This document shows positions 7,569-15,473 of a stretch of 34,221 bases of DNA, piece by piece; the first letter of the stretch is position 1, and every line of letters starts with the position of its first letter. The position numbers and the translations under genes were made by a program. Location of the stretch: the NCBI GenBank assembly GCA_050329415.1, contig JBHJOS010000111.1, positions 1-34,221 on the forward strand, written 5' to 3'. This DNA is from JANNOG01 sp050329415 (GTDB lineage: Bacteria; Actinomycetota; Actinomycetes; Actinomycetales; JBBAYJ01). The notes under the pieces were generated by a model that was not told where the DNA came from, did not search any database, and saw only the letters and a program-made list of their open reading frames with translations.

Positions 7569-8531
7569 GTGACGGACGCGACCGTCGACCGCCACTCCCC
7601 CCTGCGAGCCGCCTACCTGGCGACCGCCCTGGTCTGGGGGTCGAGCTTCCTGTTCATCGCGGTCGGGCTCGAGGGGCTGGCCCCCCTCCAGGTCGCCCTG
7701 GCCCGGCTCGTGCTCGGCGCGGCCGTCCTGGGCGGGTACGTGGCGCTGCGGCGGCTCTCGCTGCCCAGGTCCCCACGGGTGTGGGGTCACTTCGCCGTCA
7801 TGGGGCTGCTGTTCTGCGCGGTGCCCTTCGCGCTCTTCTCGTGGGCGCAGACCTCGTTGTCCTCCGGGCTCGCCAGCGTCTACAACGCCACCACCCCGTT
7901 GTGGACCCTCGTCCTCGTCCTGGCGTTCCTGCGGATCGAGCGGGTGACCGCCGCCCGGGCCGTCGGCATCGCCGTCGGCTTCGTGGGCGTGTGCCTGGTG
8001 TTCGCCCCGGCCCTGGCGGCGCCGGGGGCCGCCCCGCCGCTCGCCCACCTCGCGTGCCTCGGTGCCACCCTCTGCTACGGCCTCGCCCTGGTGTGGCTGC
8101 GCCGGTTCCTGCTGCCGCTGGGGCTGCACGCCGAGGTCATCGCGTTCGGCCAGGTGCTGTGCGGCACCGCCTGGGCGGCGCTGTTCGTTGCGGTGGGCGG
8201 CCGGGAACCGGTCGAGTTGTCGGCGCCGGTCGTCGTGGCGCTGGTGCTCCTCGGCGCCCTGGGGACCGGGCTGGCCTACGTGTGGAACACCGCGGTCGCC
8301 CGGGGGCTCGGAGTGACGACGGCGTCCACCGTCACGTACCTCACCCCGCTCGTCGGCGTCGCGCTGGGCGTTGCCGTCCTCGGGGAGCGGGTCGCCTGGT
8401 ACGAGGTCGTCGGCGGGGTCGTCATCGTGCTCGGCGTCGCCCTCGGCCAGGGCGTGCTCCGGCTGCGGGTGCGGTTGCGGGGGGCCTCCGGCGTGGTGCC
8501 GACGACACCGTCGCCCCGACCTTCGCCGTGA
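7569..8531 (+). CDS. EamA/DMT-family inner membrane transporter
   Basis: A 320-residue drug/metabolite-superfamily permease with the ten-helix, two-EamA-repeat layout. The first repeat begins AAYLATALVWGSSFLFIAVG and the second around HLACLGATLCYGLALVWLRR. It ends with the typical VTYLTPLVGVALGVAVLGE segment and a last helix VVGGVVIVLGVALGQG. Substrates of this family (amino acids, nucleosides, other small metabolites) cannot be assigned by sequence. The GTG at 7569 is chosen because GGAGG ends 5 bases before it; upstream in-frame TTG and GTG codons lack this. It is monocistronic and converges on the polymerase gene that follows. Confidence 0.9.
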   Translation: MTDATVDRHSPLRAAYLATALVWGSSFLFIAVGLEGLAPLQVALARLVLGAAVLGGYVALRRLSLPRSPRVWGHFAVMGLLFCAVPFALFSWAQTSLSSGLASVYNATTPLWTLVLVLAFLRIERVTAARAVGIAVGFVGVCLVFAPALAAPGAAPPLAHLACLGATLCYGLALVWLRRFLLPLGLHAEVIAFGQVLCGTAWAALFVAVGGREPVELSAPVVVALVLLGALGTGLAYVWNTAVARGLGVTTASTVTYLTPLVGVALGVAVLGERVAWYEVVGGVVIVLGVALGQGVLRLRVRLRGASGVVPTTPSPRPSP

Positions 8532-8580
8532 CGCTCCTGGGTGGGGTGGGTGGGGCGGGGCGTGGCGGCGCCGCGACCGG

Positions 8581-9618
8581 TCAGTCGGGCCGCGCCCGGC
8601 TGGGCTGCACCCGCTTCGGCTCGCCCGGCATCTTCGGGTAGTTGGGTGGGTAGGGCAGGTCGCCCAGCCCGGCCGCGGCGTCCCGCTCGGCGAGGGCGAG
8701 GAACGGCTCCAGCGAATGCGCCACGTCGTCCAGGGCCGCCATGGGGTCGCCGCGGCGGTCCAGCAACCCCGGCACGGTGGCGATCGTGCAGTCGTCGGGT
8801 TCGACGTCGATGAGTTCCTCCCACGTCACCGGGGTCGAGACCGTCGCCCGGGGAGTCCGCCGGGCGGAGTAGGCGCTCGCGACCGTCCGGTCCCGCGCGT
8901 TCTGGTTGTAGTCGATGAAGATCCGCTCGCCGCGCTCCTCCTTCCACCACGACGTGGTGACGAGCGTCGGCAGGCGACGCTCGACCTCCCGTGCCAGGGC
9001 GATGGCCGCCCGGCGGACCTCGACGAAGTCCCAGCGGGGCTCGATCCGGACGTAGACGTGCACGCCCCGGCCGCCGCTGGTCTTGACGAAGCCGGCCACG
9101 CCGAGGTCGGCCAGGACCGGCCGCACGGCGTCCAGAGCCACCCGGCGCGCCTCGTCGAACCCGGTCCCGGGCTGCGGGTCGAGATCGAGCCGCAGCTCGT
9201 CCGGGTGGTCCGGGTCCGCACAGCGGGAGTGCCACGGGTGGAACGTCACCGTGCTCATCTGGGCGGCCCAGGCCACGTCGGCCGGGTGGGTCACCCGCAG
9301 GACGTCGGCCGGGCGGCCCGAGGGGAACGTCACCCGGCAGGTCCGGACGTGGTCCGGCACACCACGGGCCGGGACCCGCTTCTGGTAGACCTCCTCGCCC
9401 TGCGTGCCGTCCGGGAAGCGCTGGAGGTGACAGGGCCGGTCCCGCAGCGCCGCGAGGAGGGCGGAGCTCGGGTGGGTCGCGACGGCGACGTAGTACTCGA
9501 ACAGGTCTCGTTTGCGACCGCTGCCGGCCAGCTCCGGGTACATCGCACGGTCCGGGCTGCTGAGGCGGACCTCGATCCCACCCACGTCGACGCTTGTCGG
9601 CTCAATTCGGGACGCCAC
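8581..9618 (-). CDS. Prim-PolC-like (LigD polymerase-domain) primase-polymerase
   Basis: A 345-residue stand-alone archaeo-eukaryotic primase-type polymerase, the same domain that makes up the polymerase part of LigD. The metal-binding pair is in LRLDLDPQPG, the nucleotide-binding stretch is KTSGGRGVHVYVRI, and the third acid lies in RIFIDYNQNARDRTVASAYS, followed by the typical PVTWEEL. These enzymes add or fill nucleotides, often ribonucleotides, at gaps and breaks. In mycobacteria the equivalent gene (Prim-PolC) neighbours ligC, and the two proteins take part in excision repair; here ligC lies nearby on the opposite strand. The GTG at 9618 is inferred from the start of conserved sequence; its ribosome-binding site is weak and an upstream start is possible. 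Confidence 0.88.
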   Translation of the reverse strand: MASRIEPTSVDVGGIEVRLSSPDRAMYPELAGSGRKRDLFEYYVAVATHPSSALLAALRDRPCHLQRFPDGTQGEEVYQKRVPARGVPDHVRTCRVTFPSGRPADVLRVTHPADVAWAAQMSTVTFHPWHSRCADPDHPDELRLDLDPQPGTGFDEARRVALDAVRPVLADLGVAGFVKTSGGRGVHVYVRIEPRWDFVEVRRAAIALAREVERRLPTLVTTSWWKEERGERIFIDYNQNARDRTVASAYSARRTPRATVSTPVTWEELIDVEPDDCTIATVPGLLDRRGDPMAALDDVAHSLEPFLALAERDAAAGLGDLPYPPNYPKMPGEPKRVQPSRARPD

Positions 9619-9621
9619 GCG

Positions 9622-9639
9622 CCTAGTGTCCCTAGTGTC
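9622..9639. repeat. Perfect tandem 9-mer before the Prim-PolC gene
   Basis: CCTAGTGTC is present twice with no gap, ending 4 bases before the polymerase gene start as read on the minus strand. AT content is raised here compared with the surroundings. It could be a binding site for a regulator or part of the promoter. Confidence 0.5.
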
Positions 9640-9686
9640 ATCGCCCAGACCGTCACGCGACGCCCGGCGATCGCGGAATGATGGGA

Positions 9687-9698
9687 TACCGGCCGGTA
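9687..9698. promoter_or_regulatory. Perfect palindrome, putative MarR operator
   Basis: TACCGGCCGGTA is an exact 12-base palindrome 38 bases upstream of the marR start, in the spacer shared with the divergent polymerase gene. MarR dimers commonly bind such symmetrical sites in their own promoters. Assignment to this MarR is inference. Confidence 0.4.
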
Positions 9699-9736
9699 CG
9701 GTCGCCACCGGACGGGCCAGGACGAGGGAGCACCAA

Positions 9737-10180
9737 GTGACGACGCAGACCGTGGACCGTGAGCTCAAGCAGCGCATGATGCGGGCCTACTACGGCTTGC
9801 GGACCCGCATGCACGACGCCGAGCCCACGAGCGGCCGGGCCGCCGCCCTGCCCCGGACGTGGCGGCACTCGCTGCTCCTCATCGACGACCGGCCCGGGGT
9901 GACGCCGTCGGCGCTGGCGGCCCTGCTGGGGGTGACGCCGGCCGCCGTCTCGCCCGCGACCCGCGAACTCAGTGACCGCGGTCTCATCGAGCGGACCACG
10001 GACCCGCGGGACGGGCGGTCGGTGCAGCTGACGATCGCTCCCGCGGGGGCGGAGGTGGTCGCGGAGCTGCGGCGCCACCTCGAAGCCGTCGTCGACGACC
10101 TCTTCGAGCCGCTGGCCGCCGACGAGCGAGGGCAGCTCGTCGACCTGCTCGAGCGCAGCCTGCGCGTCGACACCGCCTGA
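9737..10180 (+). CDS. MarR-family winged-helix transcriptional regulator
   Basis: A 147-residue MarR protein. The N-terminal dimerisation helix (VDRELKQRMMRAYYGLRTRM) leads into the winged helix: recognition region VTPSALAALLGVTPAAVSPATRELSDRGLIER, then the wing TDPRDGRSVQLTIAPAG with the conserved D-x-R-D-x-R. Two C-terminal helices (VVAELRRHLEAVVDDLFEPL and onward) complete the dimer interface. GTG at 9737 follows GAGGGAG at a good distance. It sits between the divergent Prim-PolC gene and ligC, so it may regulate one or both, or only itself. The ligand is unknown. Confidence 0.92.
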   Translation: MTTQTVDRELKQRMMRAYYGLRTRMHDAEPTSGRAAALPRTWRHSLLLIDDRPGVTPSALAALLGVTPAAVSPATRELSDRGLIERTTDPRDGRSVQLTIAPAGAEVVAELRRHLEAVVDDLFEPLAADERGQLVDLLERSLRVDTA

Positions 10181-10182
10181 TC

Positions 10183-10310
10183 GACCGCCGGACCGGACCG
10201 CCGGACCGGACCGCCGGACCGGACCGCCGGACCGGACCGCCGGACCGACCGCCGGACCGACCGCCTGACCGGACCGCCTGACCGGACCGCCGGACCGGAC
10301 CGCCGGACCG
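10183..10310. repeat. 13-bp tandem repeat, ten units, between marR and ligC
   Basis: Ten head-to-tail units of GACCGCCGGACCG occupy almost the whole spacer. Units 6 and 7 have lost one base (12 bp), and units 7 and 8 carry CCTG in place of CCGG. Seven of the ten units are identical. The array begins 3 bases after the marR stop and ends 45 bases before the ligC start. Each unit can form self-complementary CCGG contacts, so the transcript would be strongly structured. It is probably variable in copy number between strains. Confidence 0.92.
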
Positions 10311-10354
10311 GGACATCGCCGCCGGGCCGCCCGCGGTGGGACCACTATGGGCGG

Positions 10355-11425
10355 GTGCGCCTGCCCGTCCTGCCGCCCGTCCGTCCCATGCTCGCCAAGC
10401 CCCTGCCGGGCATCCCGGAGGGCCAGCTCTACGAGCCGAAGTGGGACGGGTTCCGCTCCGTGGTCTTCCGGGACGGCGACGAGGTGGAGATCGGCAGCCG
10501 CAACGAGCGGCCGATGACCCGCTACTTCCCCGAGGTCGTCGCGGCGGTGCGGGAGTGGTTCCCGCCCCGGGCCGTGGTGGACGGCGAGATCGTCGTCGCC
10601 GACACGACCCGCAACCGGCTGGACTTCGAGGCGCTCCAGCAGCGGATCCACCCGGCCGCCAGCCGGGTCGAGCTGCTGTCCCGCGAGACCCCCGCCGCCT
10701 TCGTCGCCTTCGACCTGCTGGCGCTGGACGACGACGACCTCACGGGCCGGCCCTTCCTCGAGCGGCGCGCCGCCCTGGAGGCGGCGTTCGCCGGCGCCCG
10801 CCCGCCGGTCCACGTCACGCCGTTGACCGACGACCCGGCCGTCGCCCGGCAGTGGTTCGAGCGGTTCGAGGGCGCGGGCCTGGACGGGCTCATCGCCAAG
10901 CGGCCGGACCTGCTCTACCAGCCGGACAAGCGGGTCATGGGAAAGGTCAAGCACGAGCGGACCGCCGACTGCGTCGTCGCCGGGTACCGCGTCCACACGT
11001 CCGGGCCGGACGCCGTCGGGTCGCTGCTGCTGGGGCTGCACGACGACCGGGGGACGCTGGCCTCGGTCGGCGTCGTCGGCGCGTTCCCGATGGCCACCCG
11101 GCGGGCGCTCATGACGGAGCTCCAGCCGTGGGTGACGACCTTCGAGGACCACCCCTGGAACTGGGCGGCCCACCTGGAGGGGGAACGAACCCCGCGGAAG
11201 AACGAGACCAGCCGCTGGAACGCCGGCAAGGATCTGTCCTTCGTCCCGTTGCGCCCGGAGCGGGTCGTCGAGGTCCGCTACGACTACCTGGAGGGCGTGC
11301 GGTTCCGGCACACCGCGCAGTTCGTCCGCTGGCGACCGGACCGGGACCCGGCGAGCTGCACCTACGACCAGCTCGACCAGCCGGTGCGGTTCGACCTCGC
11401 CGAGGTGCTCGCCGGCCGGGTCTGA
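10355..11425 (+). CDS. ligC: ATP-dependent DNA ligase, LigC type
   Basis: A 356-residue ATP-dependent DNA ligase with adenylation and OB-fold domains only, which is the size of mycobacterial LigC. Motif I is EPKWDGFR, with the lysine that is adenylated at K29. Motif III is in FVAFDLLAL, motif IV in GLDGLIAKR, and motif V in VMGKVKHERTADCVVAGY, so the catalytic set looks complete. The C-terminal OB fold ends around TAQFVRWRPDRDP. It joins nicked DNA, in mycobacteria as a backup and excision-repair ligase alongside Prim-PolC. The GTG at 10355 is the only start near the conserved RPMLAKPLP. A 13-bp tandem array lies just upstream. No ku or full ligD is present in the window. Confidence 0.92.
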   Translation: MRLPVLPPVRPMLAKPLPGIPEGQLYEPKWDGFRSVVFRDGDEVEIGSRNERPMTRYFPEVVAAVREWFPPRAVVDGEIVVADTTRNRLDFEALQQRIHPAASRVELLSRETPAAFVAFDLLALDDDDLTGRPFLERRAALEAAFAGARPPVHVTPLTDDPAVARQWFERFEGAGLDGLIAKRPDLLYQPDKRVMGKVKHERTADCVVAGYRVHTSGPDAVGSLLLGLHDDRGTLASVGVVGAFPMATRRALMTELQPWVTTFEDHPWNWAAHLEGERTPRKNETSRWNAGKDLSFVPLRPERVVEVRYDYLEGVRFRHTAQFVRWRPDRDPASCTYDQLDQPVRFDLAEVLAGRV

Positions 11426-11435
11426 GGCGCGTCCG

Positions 11436-11491
11436 GCACGGGGCACGGGGCACGGGGCACTGTCCGGCCCGGGTCCCGCGGGTCCGGGCCC
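11436..11491. terminator. GC-rich hairpin and short tandem repeat after ligC
   Basis: Several copies of GGGGCAC in a row (about 11437-11460) are followed by an imperfect inverted repeat, GGCCCGGGTCCC (11466-11477) and GGGTCCGGGCCC (11480-11491). It lies directly downstream of the ligC stop and has no T-run, as is usual for high-GC actinobacterial terminators. The remainder of the spacer to 11614 shows nothing recognisable. Confidence 0.45.
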
Positions 11492-11614
11492 GTGACCGCC
11501 GCCCGCCCCCCGCCCAGGGCACCGGTGTCGTCCCCAGCCCGCTGAGCGTTCGCTCGTCCACAGCGGGCGCCGCCACCTGGCCTCGCGACCGCTCGGGGCT
11601 GTTGGCCTCGCCGG

Positions 11615-12490
11615 ATGGCTGACGACGTCCCGCCGGAGCTCCTCCGCTGTCCCTTCCCCACGCGACGCGCCCTGGCCCGGGTCGCTCGGCACGAGCTGGA
11701 GAGCAGCGGCCGCTACCGGCGGGTCGGCTACGGCGCGTGGATGGTCGCCGACGAGGGCGACTCCTACGGCCGCCGCATCCAGGGCGTGCTGTCCCGCCAG
11801 CGGCAGCAGCCCGTCCTGCTCGGCCCGTCGGCGGCGTGGGCACACGGCTGCCGCCACGCCGACCCGCACGAGCACGTCCACGTGGCCGGACGAGCGCGGA
11901 CGGGACGAGACCTGGTCCGTCACCCCACGGCACTCGACCCCGGGGATGTCGTCGCGACGCCGATGGGTCCGGCCACGAGCCTGGAGCGGACGGCGGTGGA
12001 CCTGGCGCGTGGCATCGGCACCGCACACCTCGATCATCTGGGTCGGGTGACGTGGGTCGACGCGCTGTTGCGAGCCACTGGCCTGGTCGCAGTCCGGGCG
12101 CGGAGCGGTCTGATCCCGGCGGCGGGTCTGCGAGGTCTCGATCAGGCCCGGCTGGTGTTGCGGGCGGCCCGGGACGGGGTGGACTCGCCGAAGGAGACCG
12201 AGCTGCGGCTGCTCGTGGTCGGGGCGGGGTTCCCCGAGCCGCAGACGCAGTGCCCGGTCGTCCTGGGCGGCCGCATCGTGGCGAGGCTGGATCTCGGGTG
12301 GCCGGACCACCGTGCCGGGCTGGAGTACGACGGGGCCGTTCACCTGGAGCGCCGTCAGCACAGTTGGGACCTGGATCGACACAACGCCATCCGCGCGGCC
12401 TGCTGGCGGGTCCTCCAAGCGGATCAGCGGCTCCTCGACCGGCCGGCCGACCTGCTGGCACGGCTGGCCCTGGTCGTCCCGCGCTCATGA
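11615..12490 (+). CDS. DUF559 / Vsr-like nuclease-fold protein with AbiEi-type N-terminal region
   Basis: A 291-residue protein of a group common in actinobacteria. The first ~170 residues resemble the AbiEi-type antitoxin/transcriptional-regulator region (RRALARVARHELESSGRYRR, then GPSAAWAHGC, ATSLERTAVDLARG). The C-terminal ~110 residues are a DUF559, PD-(D/E)xK-like endonuclease fold: E in SPKETELRLL, the acid in ARLDLGWPDHR, and GLEYDGAVHL, which together give the expected E...D...ExD-like set. It is related to very-short-patch-repair nucleases, but the target is not known. ATG at 11615. Its stop codon lies inside a long palindrome shared with the convergent rarD gene. Confidence 0.8.
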   Translation: MADDVPPELLRCPFPTRRALARVARHELESSGRYRRVGYGAWMVADEGDSYGRRIQGVLSRQRQQPVLLGPSAAWAHGCRHADPHEHVHVAGRARTGRDLVRHPTALDPGDVVATPMGPATSLERTAVDLARGIGTAHLDHLGRVTWVDALLRATGLVAVRARSGLIPAAGLRGLDQARLVLRAARDGVDSPKETELRLLVVGAGFPEPQTQCPVVLGGRIVARLDLGWPDHRAGLEYDGAVHLERRQHSWDLDRHNAIRAACWRVLQADQRLLDRPADLLARLALVVPRS

Positions 12491-12564
12491 TCGTGACTAC
12501 GCACCCGACTCGATGATCCAAGCGGCCAGTGGATCACCGACTCGGGTGCGTACTCCCGATCATG
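12486..12564. terminator. Long palindrome holding both stop codons of convergent genes
   Basis: Two 35-base arms (12486-12520 and 12530-12564) are inverted copies with about four mismatches, separated by the 9-base loop AGCGGCCAG. The conserved heart of the arm is TACGCACCCGA. The stop codon TGA of the DUF559 gene (12488-12490) and that of rarD (12560-12562) occupy the same position in each arm, inside CATGATCG. The obvious role is a bidirectional terminator. Its length and complexity, unlike simple GC hairpins elsewhere in this window, also fit a dispersed palindromic element. Confidence 0.8.
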
Positions 12565-13570
12565 CCGATGCGGCGACGGCAGAACGGCGACGGGCCGCGG
12601 TGAGGGACTCGACGCTGAGGATCAGCAGGGCCACCCAGACCAGGCCGAAGCCGAACCACCGCCCGGCCGACATCTCCTCGCCGAGCACGAGCAGCCCGAC
12701 CGCCAGGTGCATGACCGGGGTGACGTACTGGATGAGCCCCAGGGTCGACAGCCGGATCCGCCGCGCGGCCGCCGCGAAGACGACCAGTGTGACGGCGGTG
12801 AGCGGACCGCTGCCCACGAGCAGCAGCGAGACGGCCACGGCGCCGGGTCCGCCGGGCACGCCGGACCCGAACGCCCCGCCGGACCCGGGCACCGCGCCGG
12901 CGTGGACCAGGCCGAGCACGACCAGGGCCGGGACCAGCAGGGCCGCGGCCTCGACCGTCATCCCCGGCAGCGCCCCCACCGAGCGTCCCACCCGGTTCTT
13001 CAGCAGGCCGTAGACGCCGAACGACGCCGCGAGCACGAGCGCGATCCAGGGCGGCCGGCCCGCCTCGACCGTCAGCACCACCACGGCCAGCGCCGCGACC
13101 CCGACAGCCACCCACTGCCACCGCCGCAGCCGCTCCCCGAGCACGAGCACCCCGAGCACCACGGACACCAGCGGGTTCGTGAAGTACCCGAGCGAGGACT
13201 GGACCACCTGCCCGCTCTCGACGGCGTACACGAACACGCCCCCGTTCACGCTCAGCACCAGCGCCGCGAGCACGAGGATCCCGACCTCGCGCGCGGTGAG
13301 CCGGCGCAGCACCCCCGCCCCCAGGCGTCCCCCCGCGACCACCAGCAGGAGCGCGCAGAAGGCCAGTGCCCACACGATCCGGTGGGCGACCACCTCGACC
13401 GGGCCGACCCCGGCGAGCAGGGCGAAGTACAGCGGGAACAGCCCCCACACGCCGTAGGCGGCCAGGGCGAGGCCGACCCCGGTGGGGGAGTCGGCCCGCT
13501 CACCCGGCTCCCGCGCCACGCCCGACGCCGCCGCCGCGTCCGGGTCCCGACCCGGCGCGACGGCCGTCAC
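12560..13570 (-). CDS. rarD: RarD-type EamA transporter
   Basis: A 336-residue ten-helix membrane protein of the RarD branch of the drug/metabolite transporter superfamily. The family opening GLALAAYGVWGLFPLYFALL is followed by the diagnostic EVVAHRIVWALAF and by NGGVFVYAVESGQVVQSSLGYFTNPLVSVVLGVLVLGERL (read in segments). It ends with the IQYVTPVMHLAVGLLVLGE segment. The residues before ~35 are hydrophilic. GTG at 13570 overlaps the serA stop (GTGA, 4 bases), so the two are translationally coupled. Substrate unknown; the coupling hints at a link with serine or a related metabolite, but this is inference. Confidence 0.9.
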   Translation of the reverse strand: MTAVAPGRDPDAAAASGVAREPGERADSPTGVGLALAAYGVWGLFPLYFALLAGVGPVEVVAHRIVWALAFCALLLVVAGGRLGAGVLRRLTAREVGILVLAALVLSVNGGVFVYAVESGQVVQSSLGYFTNPLVSVVLGVLVLGERLRRWQWVAVGVAALAVVVLTVEAGRPPWIALVLAASFGVYGLLKNRVGRSVGALPGMTVEAAALLVPALVVLGLVHAGAVPGSGGAFGSGVPGGPGAVAVSLLLVGSGPLTAVTLVVFAAAARRIRLSTLGLIQYVTPVMHLAVGLLVLGEEMSAGRWFGFGLVWVALLILSVESLTAARRRSAVAASA

Positions 13571-14778
13571 GAGGGCAGGACTCGCACGCTGACGGTCTCC
13601 GACATCGCCCGCAGCTCGGCGGCGAGCTCGCGGGAGGTCTCGCTGCCCGGGTCGCACCCGAGGTCGGTGATGGCGTACCCGAGGTGGCCGCGGGTGCTGA
13701 GGTGCTGGGCGTCGATGTTGACCTTGTGGTCGGCCATGATCCGGTTCGCGGCGGCCATGACGCCGGGCGTGTTGTGGTGGATGTGGGTGATCCGGCAGGT
13801 GCTGGGGCGCGGCTCCGCGGTGAGCGCCGGCAGGTTCACCGCCAGGCCGGTCTGGCCGGTCGCCACGTAGTCGCGCAGCTTGCCCGCGACGAAGCGGCCG
13901 ATGTCCGCCTGCGCCTCCTCGGTCGACCCGCCGACGTGCGGGGTGAGGATGACGTTGGGCAGGCCCTGGAGGACGGACGAGAACGGCTCGCCGCGGCCGC
14001 GCGGCTCGTCGGGGAAGACGTCCACCGCGGCGCCGGCGACGTGGCCGTCGCGGACCTGCTCGGCGAGGGCGGCGTAGTCGACCAGGAACCCCCTCGAGAG
14101 GTTGAGGAACAGGCTGCCGGGGCGCATCGCGGCGAACTGGCGGGCGCCGAACATCCCGGCGTTGCCCGGGCGGCCATCGACGTGGAGCGTGACGACGTCG
14201 GCCTCGTCCAGCAGCTCGTCGAGGGTGCGGCAGGGGCGGGCGTTGCCCAGCGCGAGCTTCTCGGCGGTGTCGTGGAAGATCACCCGCATTCCGATCGCCT
14301 CGGCGATCACCGACAGCTGGCTGCCGATGTTGCCGTAGCCCACGATGCCGAGGGTGCGGCCGCGCACCTCGTGCGCCCCGGCCGAGGACTTGTCCCACAC
14401 GCCGGCGTGAAGTGCCGCGTTGCGCTCGGTGAGCCGCCGGTACAGGGCGATGATCTCGGCGACGACGATCTCGACGACGCTGCGGGTGTTGGAGTAGGGC
14501 GCATTGAAGACCGCCACCCCCCGCTCGCCCGCGGCGGCCAGGTCGATCTGGTTCGTCCCGATGCAGAAGGCGCCGATCCCCAGCAGGTCCTGGGCCGCCT
14601 CGAACGCCTCCGCGGGCACGTGGGTCGTCGACCGGATGCCGAGCAGGTGGACTCCCGGCAGGGCCTCGACCAGCTCGGCCGGGGACAGTGCGCCGGGACG
14701 GGTCGTCACCTCGAAGCCGCCGTCGGTGAGGATGTGCACGGCGAGCGGATGGACGTTCTCCACCAGGAGGGCCTTCAC
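13567..14778 (-). CDS. serA: D-3-phosphoglycerate dehydrogenase, short form with ACT domain
   Basis: A 403-residue NAD-dependent dehydrogenase for the first step of serine synthesis (3-phosphoglycerate to 3-phosphohydroxypyruvate). The NAD motif is LGIVGYGNIGSQ. Catalytic residues are visible as Arg in LNLSRGFLVD, Glu in DVFPDEP and His in LTPHVGGSTEEAQ. The C-terminal ~75 residues (CRITHIHHNTPGVMAAANRI onward) are an ACT domain, the serine-feedback module. Its length matches the E. coli-type enzyme; the long actinobacterial SerA (about 530 residues) carries an extra intervening domain that is lacking here, so this may be a second isozyme or a replacement. GTG start at 14778; rarD is coupled downstream. 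Confidence 0.93.
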   Translation of the reverse strand: MKALLVENVHPLAVHILTDGGFEVTTRPGALSPAELVEALPGVHLLGIRSTTHVPAEAFEAAQDLLGIGAFCIGTNQIDLAAAGERGVAVFNAPYSNTRSVVEIVVAEIIALYRRLTERNAALHAGVWDKSSAGAHEVRGRTLGIVGYGNIGSQLSVIAEAIGMRVIFHDTAEKLALGNARPCRTLDELLDEADVVTLHVDGRPGNAGMFGARQFAAMRPGSLFLNLSRGFLVDYAALAEQVRDGHVAGAAVDVFPDEPRGRGEPFSSVLQGLPNVILTPHVGGSTEEAQADIGRFVAGKLRDYVATGQTGLAVNLPALTAEPRPSTCRITHIHHNTPGVMAAANRIMADHKVNIDAQHLSTRGHLGYAITDLGCDPGSETSRELAAELRAMSETVSVRVLPS

Positions 14779-14870
14779 GACAGACCATTGTGACCGACTG
14801 GCCGGCGGCCCACTCGTCGGCCCGTCCCGGGCGGCGTCCGCCCGTGCGACCCTGCGGTCAGGGAGGCGGC

Positions 14871-15473
14871 ATGGAACTGGTGACGGCGCTCGGCCTGTCG
14901 GTGTCGAGCGGGCTCAACGCCTACATCCCGCTGCTGCTCGTCGGGTTGCTGGGCCGCGTCACCGACGCCGTCCCGCTGCCGGCGGCGTGGGCGTGGCTGT
15001 CCGACCCGTGGGTGCTCGGCGTGCTCACGGTGCTGCTGATCGTCGAGGTGGTCGCCGACAAGGTGCCGGCCGTCGACACCGTGAACGACGTCCTGCAGAC
15101 GGTCGTGCGGCCGACATCCGGCGGCATCGTCGTCGGCGCGGCCGGCTGGGGCGGCGAGGCGACCGTCACCGCCCCGGAGTCGTTCCTGCGCGACGGCGGC
15201 TGGGTGCCCCTGGTCGCGGGGGCGCTCGTGGCCCTCGTCGTCCACCTGGCCAAGGCGAGCGTCCGGGCCGTCGCCAACACCGCCACGGCCGGTCTCGCCG
15301 CGCCCGTGCTCAGCACGGCCGAGGACGTCGTCGCCGTGGCGCTGACGCTCGCGGCGATCCTGGTTCCGATCCTCGCGGTGGTCCTGCTGATCATGATCGT
15401 CTGGTGGTTCGTGCGGCTGCGGCGACGTCGGCGCGCGGCCATCGCGTCGGCGTCGCAGAATGGCCCTCGATGA
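14871..15473 (+). CDS. DUF4126 membrane protein
   Basis: A 200-residue integral membrane protein. It begins ELVTALGLSVSSGLNAYIPL, the DUF4126 signature, and has about four or five hydrophobic helices, including VLGVLTVLLIVEVVAD and LAAILVPILAVVLLIMIVWW. It ends in a basic cytoplasmic tail (RLRRRRRAA). Its function is not established. ATG at 14871 follows GGGAGG at the right distance; in-frame sequence upstream lacks the family's features. Its stop overlaps the next start in ATGA, so it is coupled to the aldo/keto reductase. Confidence 0.88.
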   Translation: MELVTALGLSVSSGLNAYIPLLLVGLLGRVTDAVPLPAAWAWLSDPWVLGVLTVLLIVEVVADKVPAVDTVNDVLQTVVRPTSGGIVVGAAGWGGEATVTAPESFLRDGGWVPLVAGALVALVVHLAKASVRAVANTATAGLAAPVLSTAEDVVAVALTLAAILVPILAVVLLIMIVWWFVRLRRRRRAAIASASQNGPR

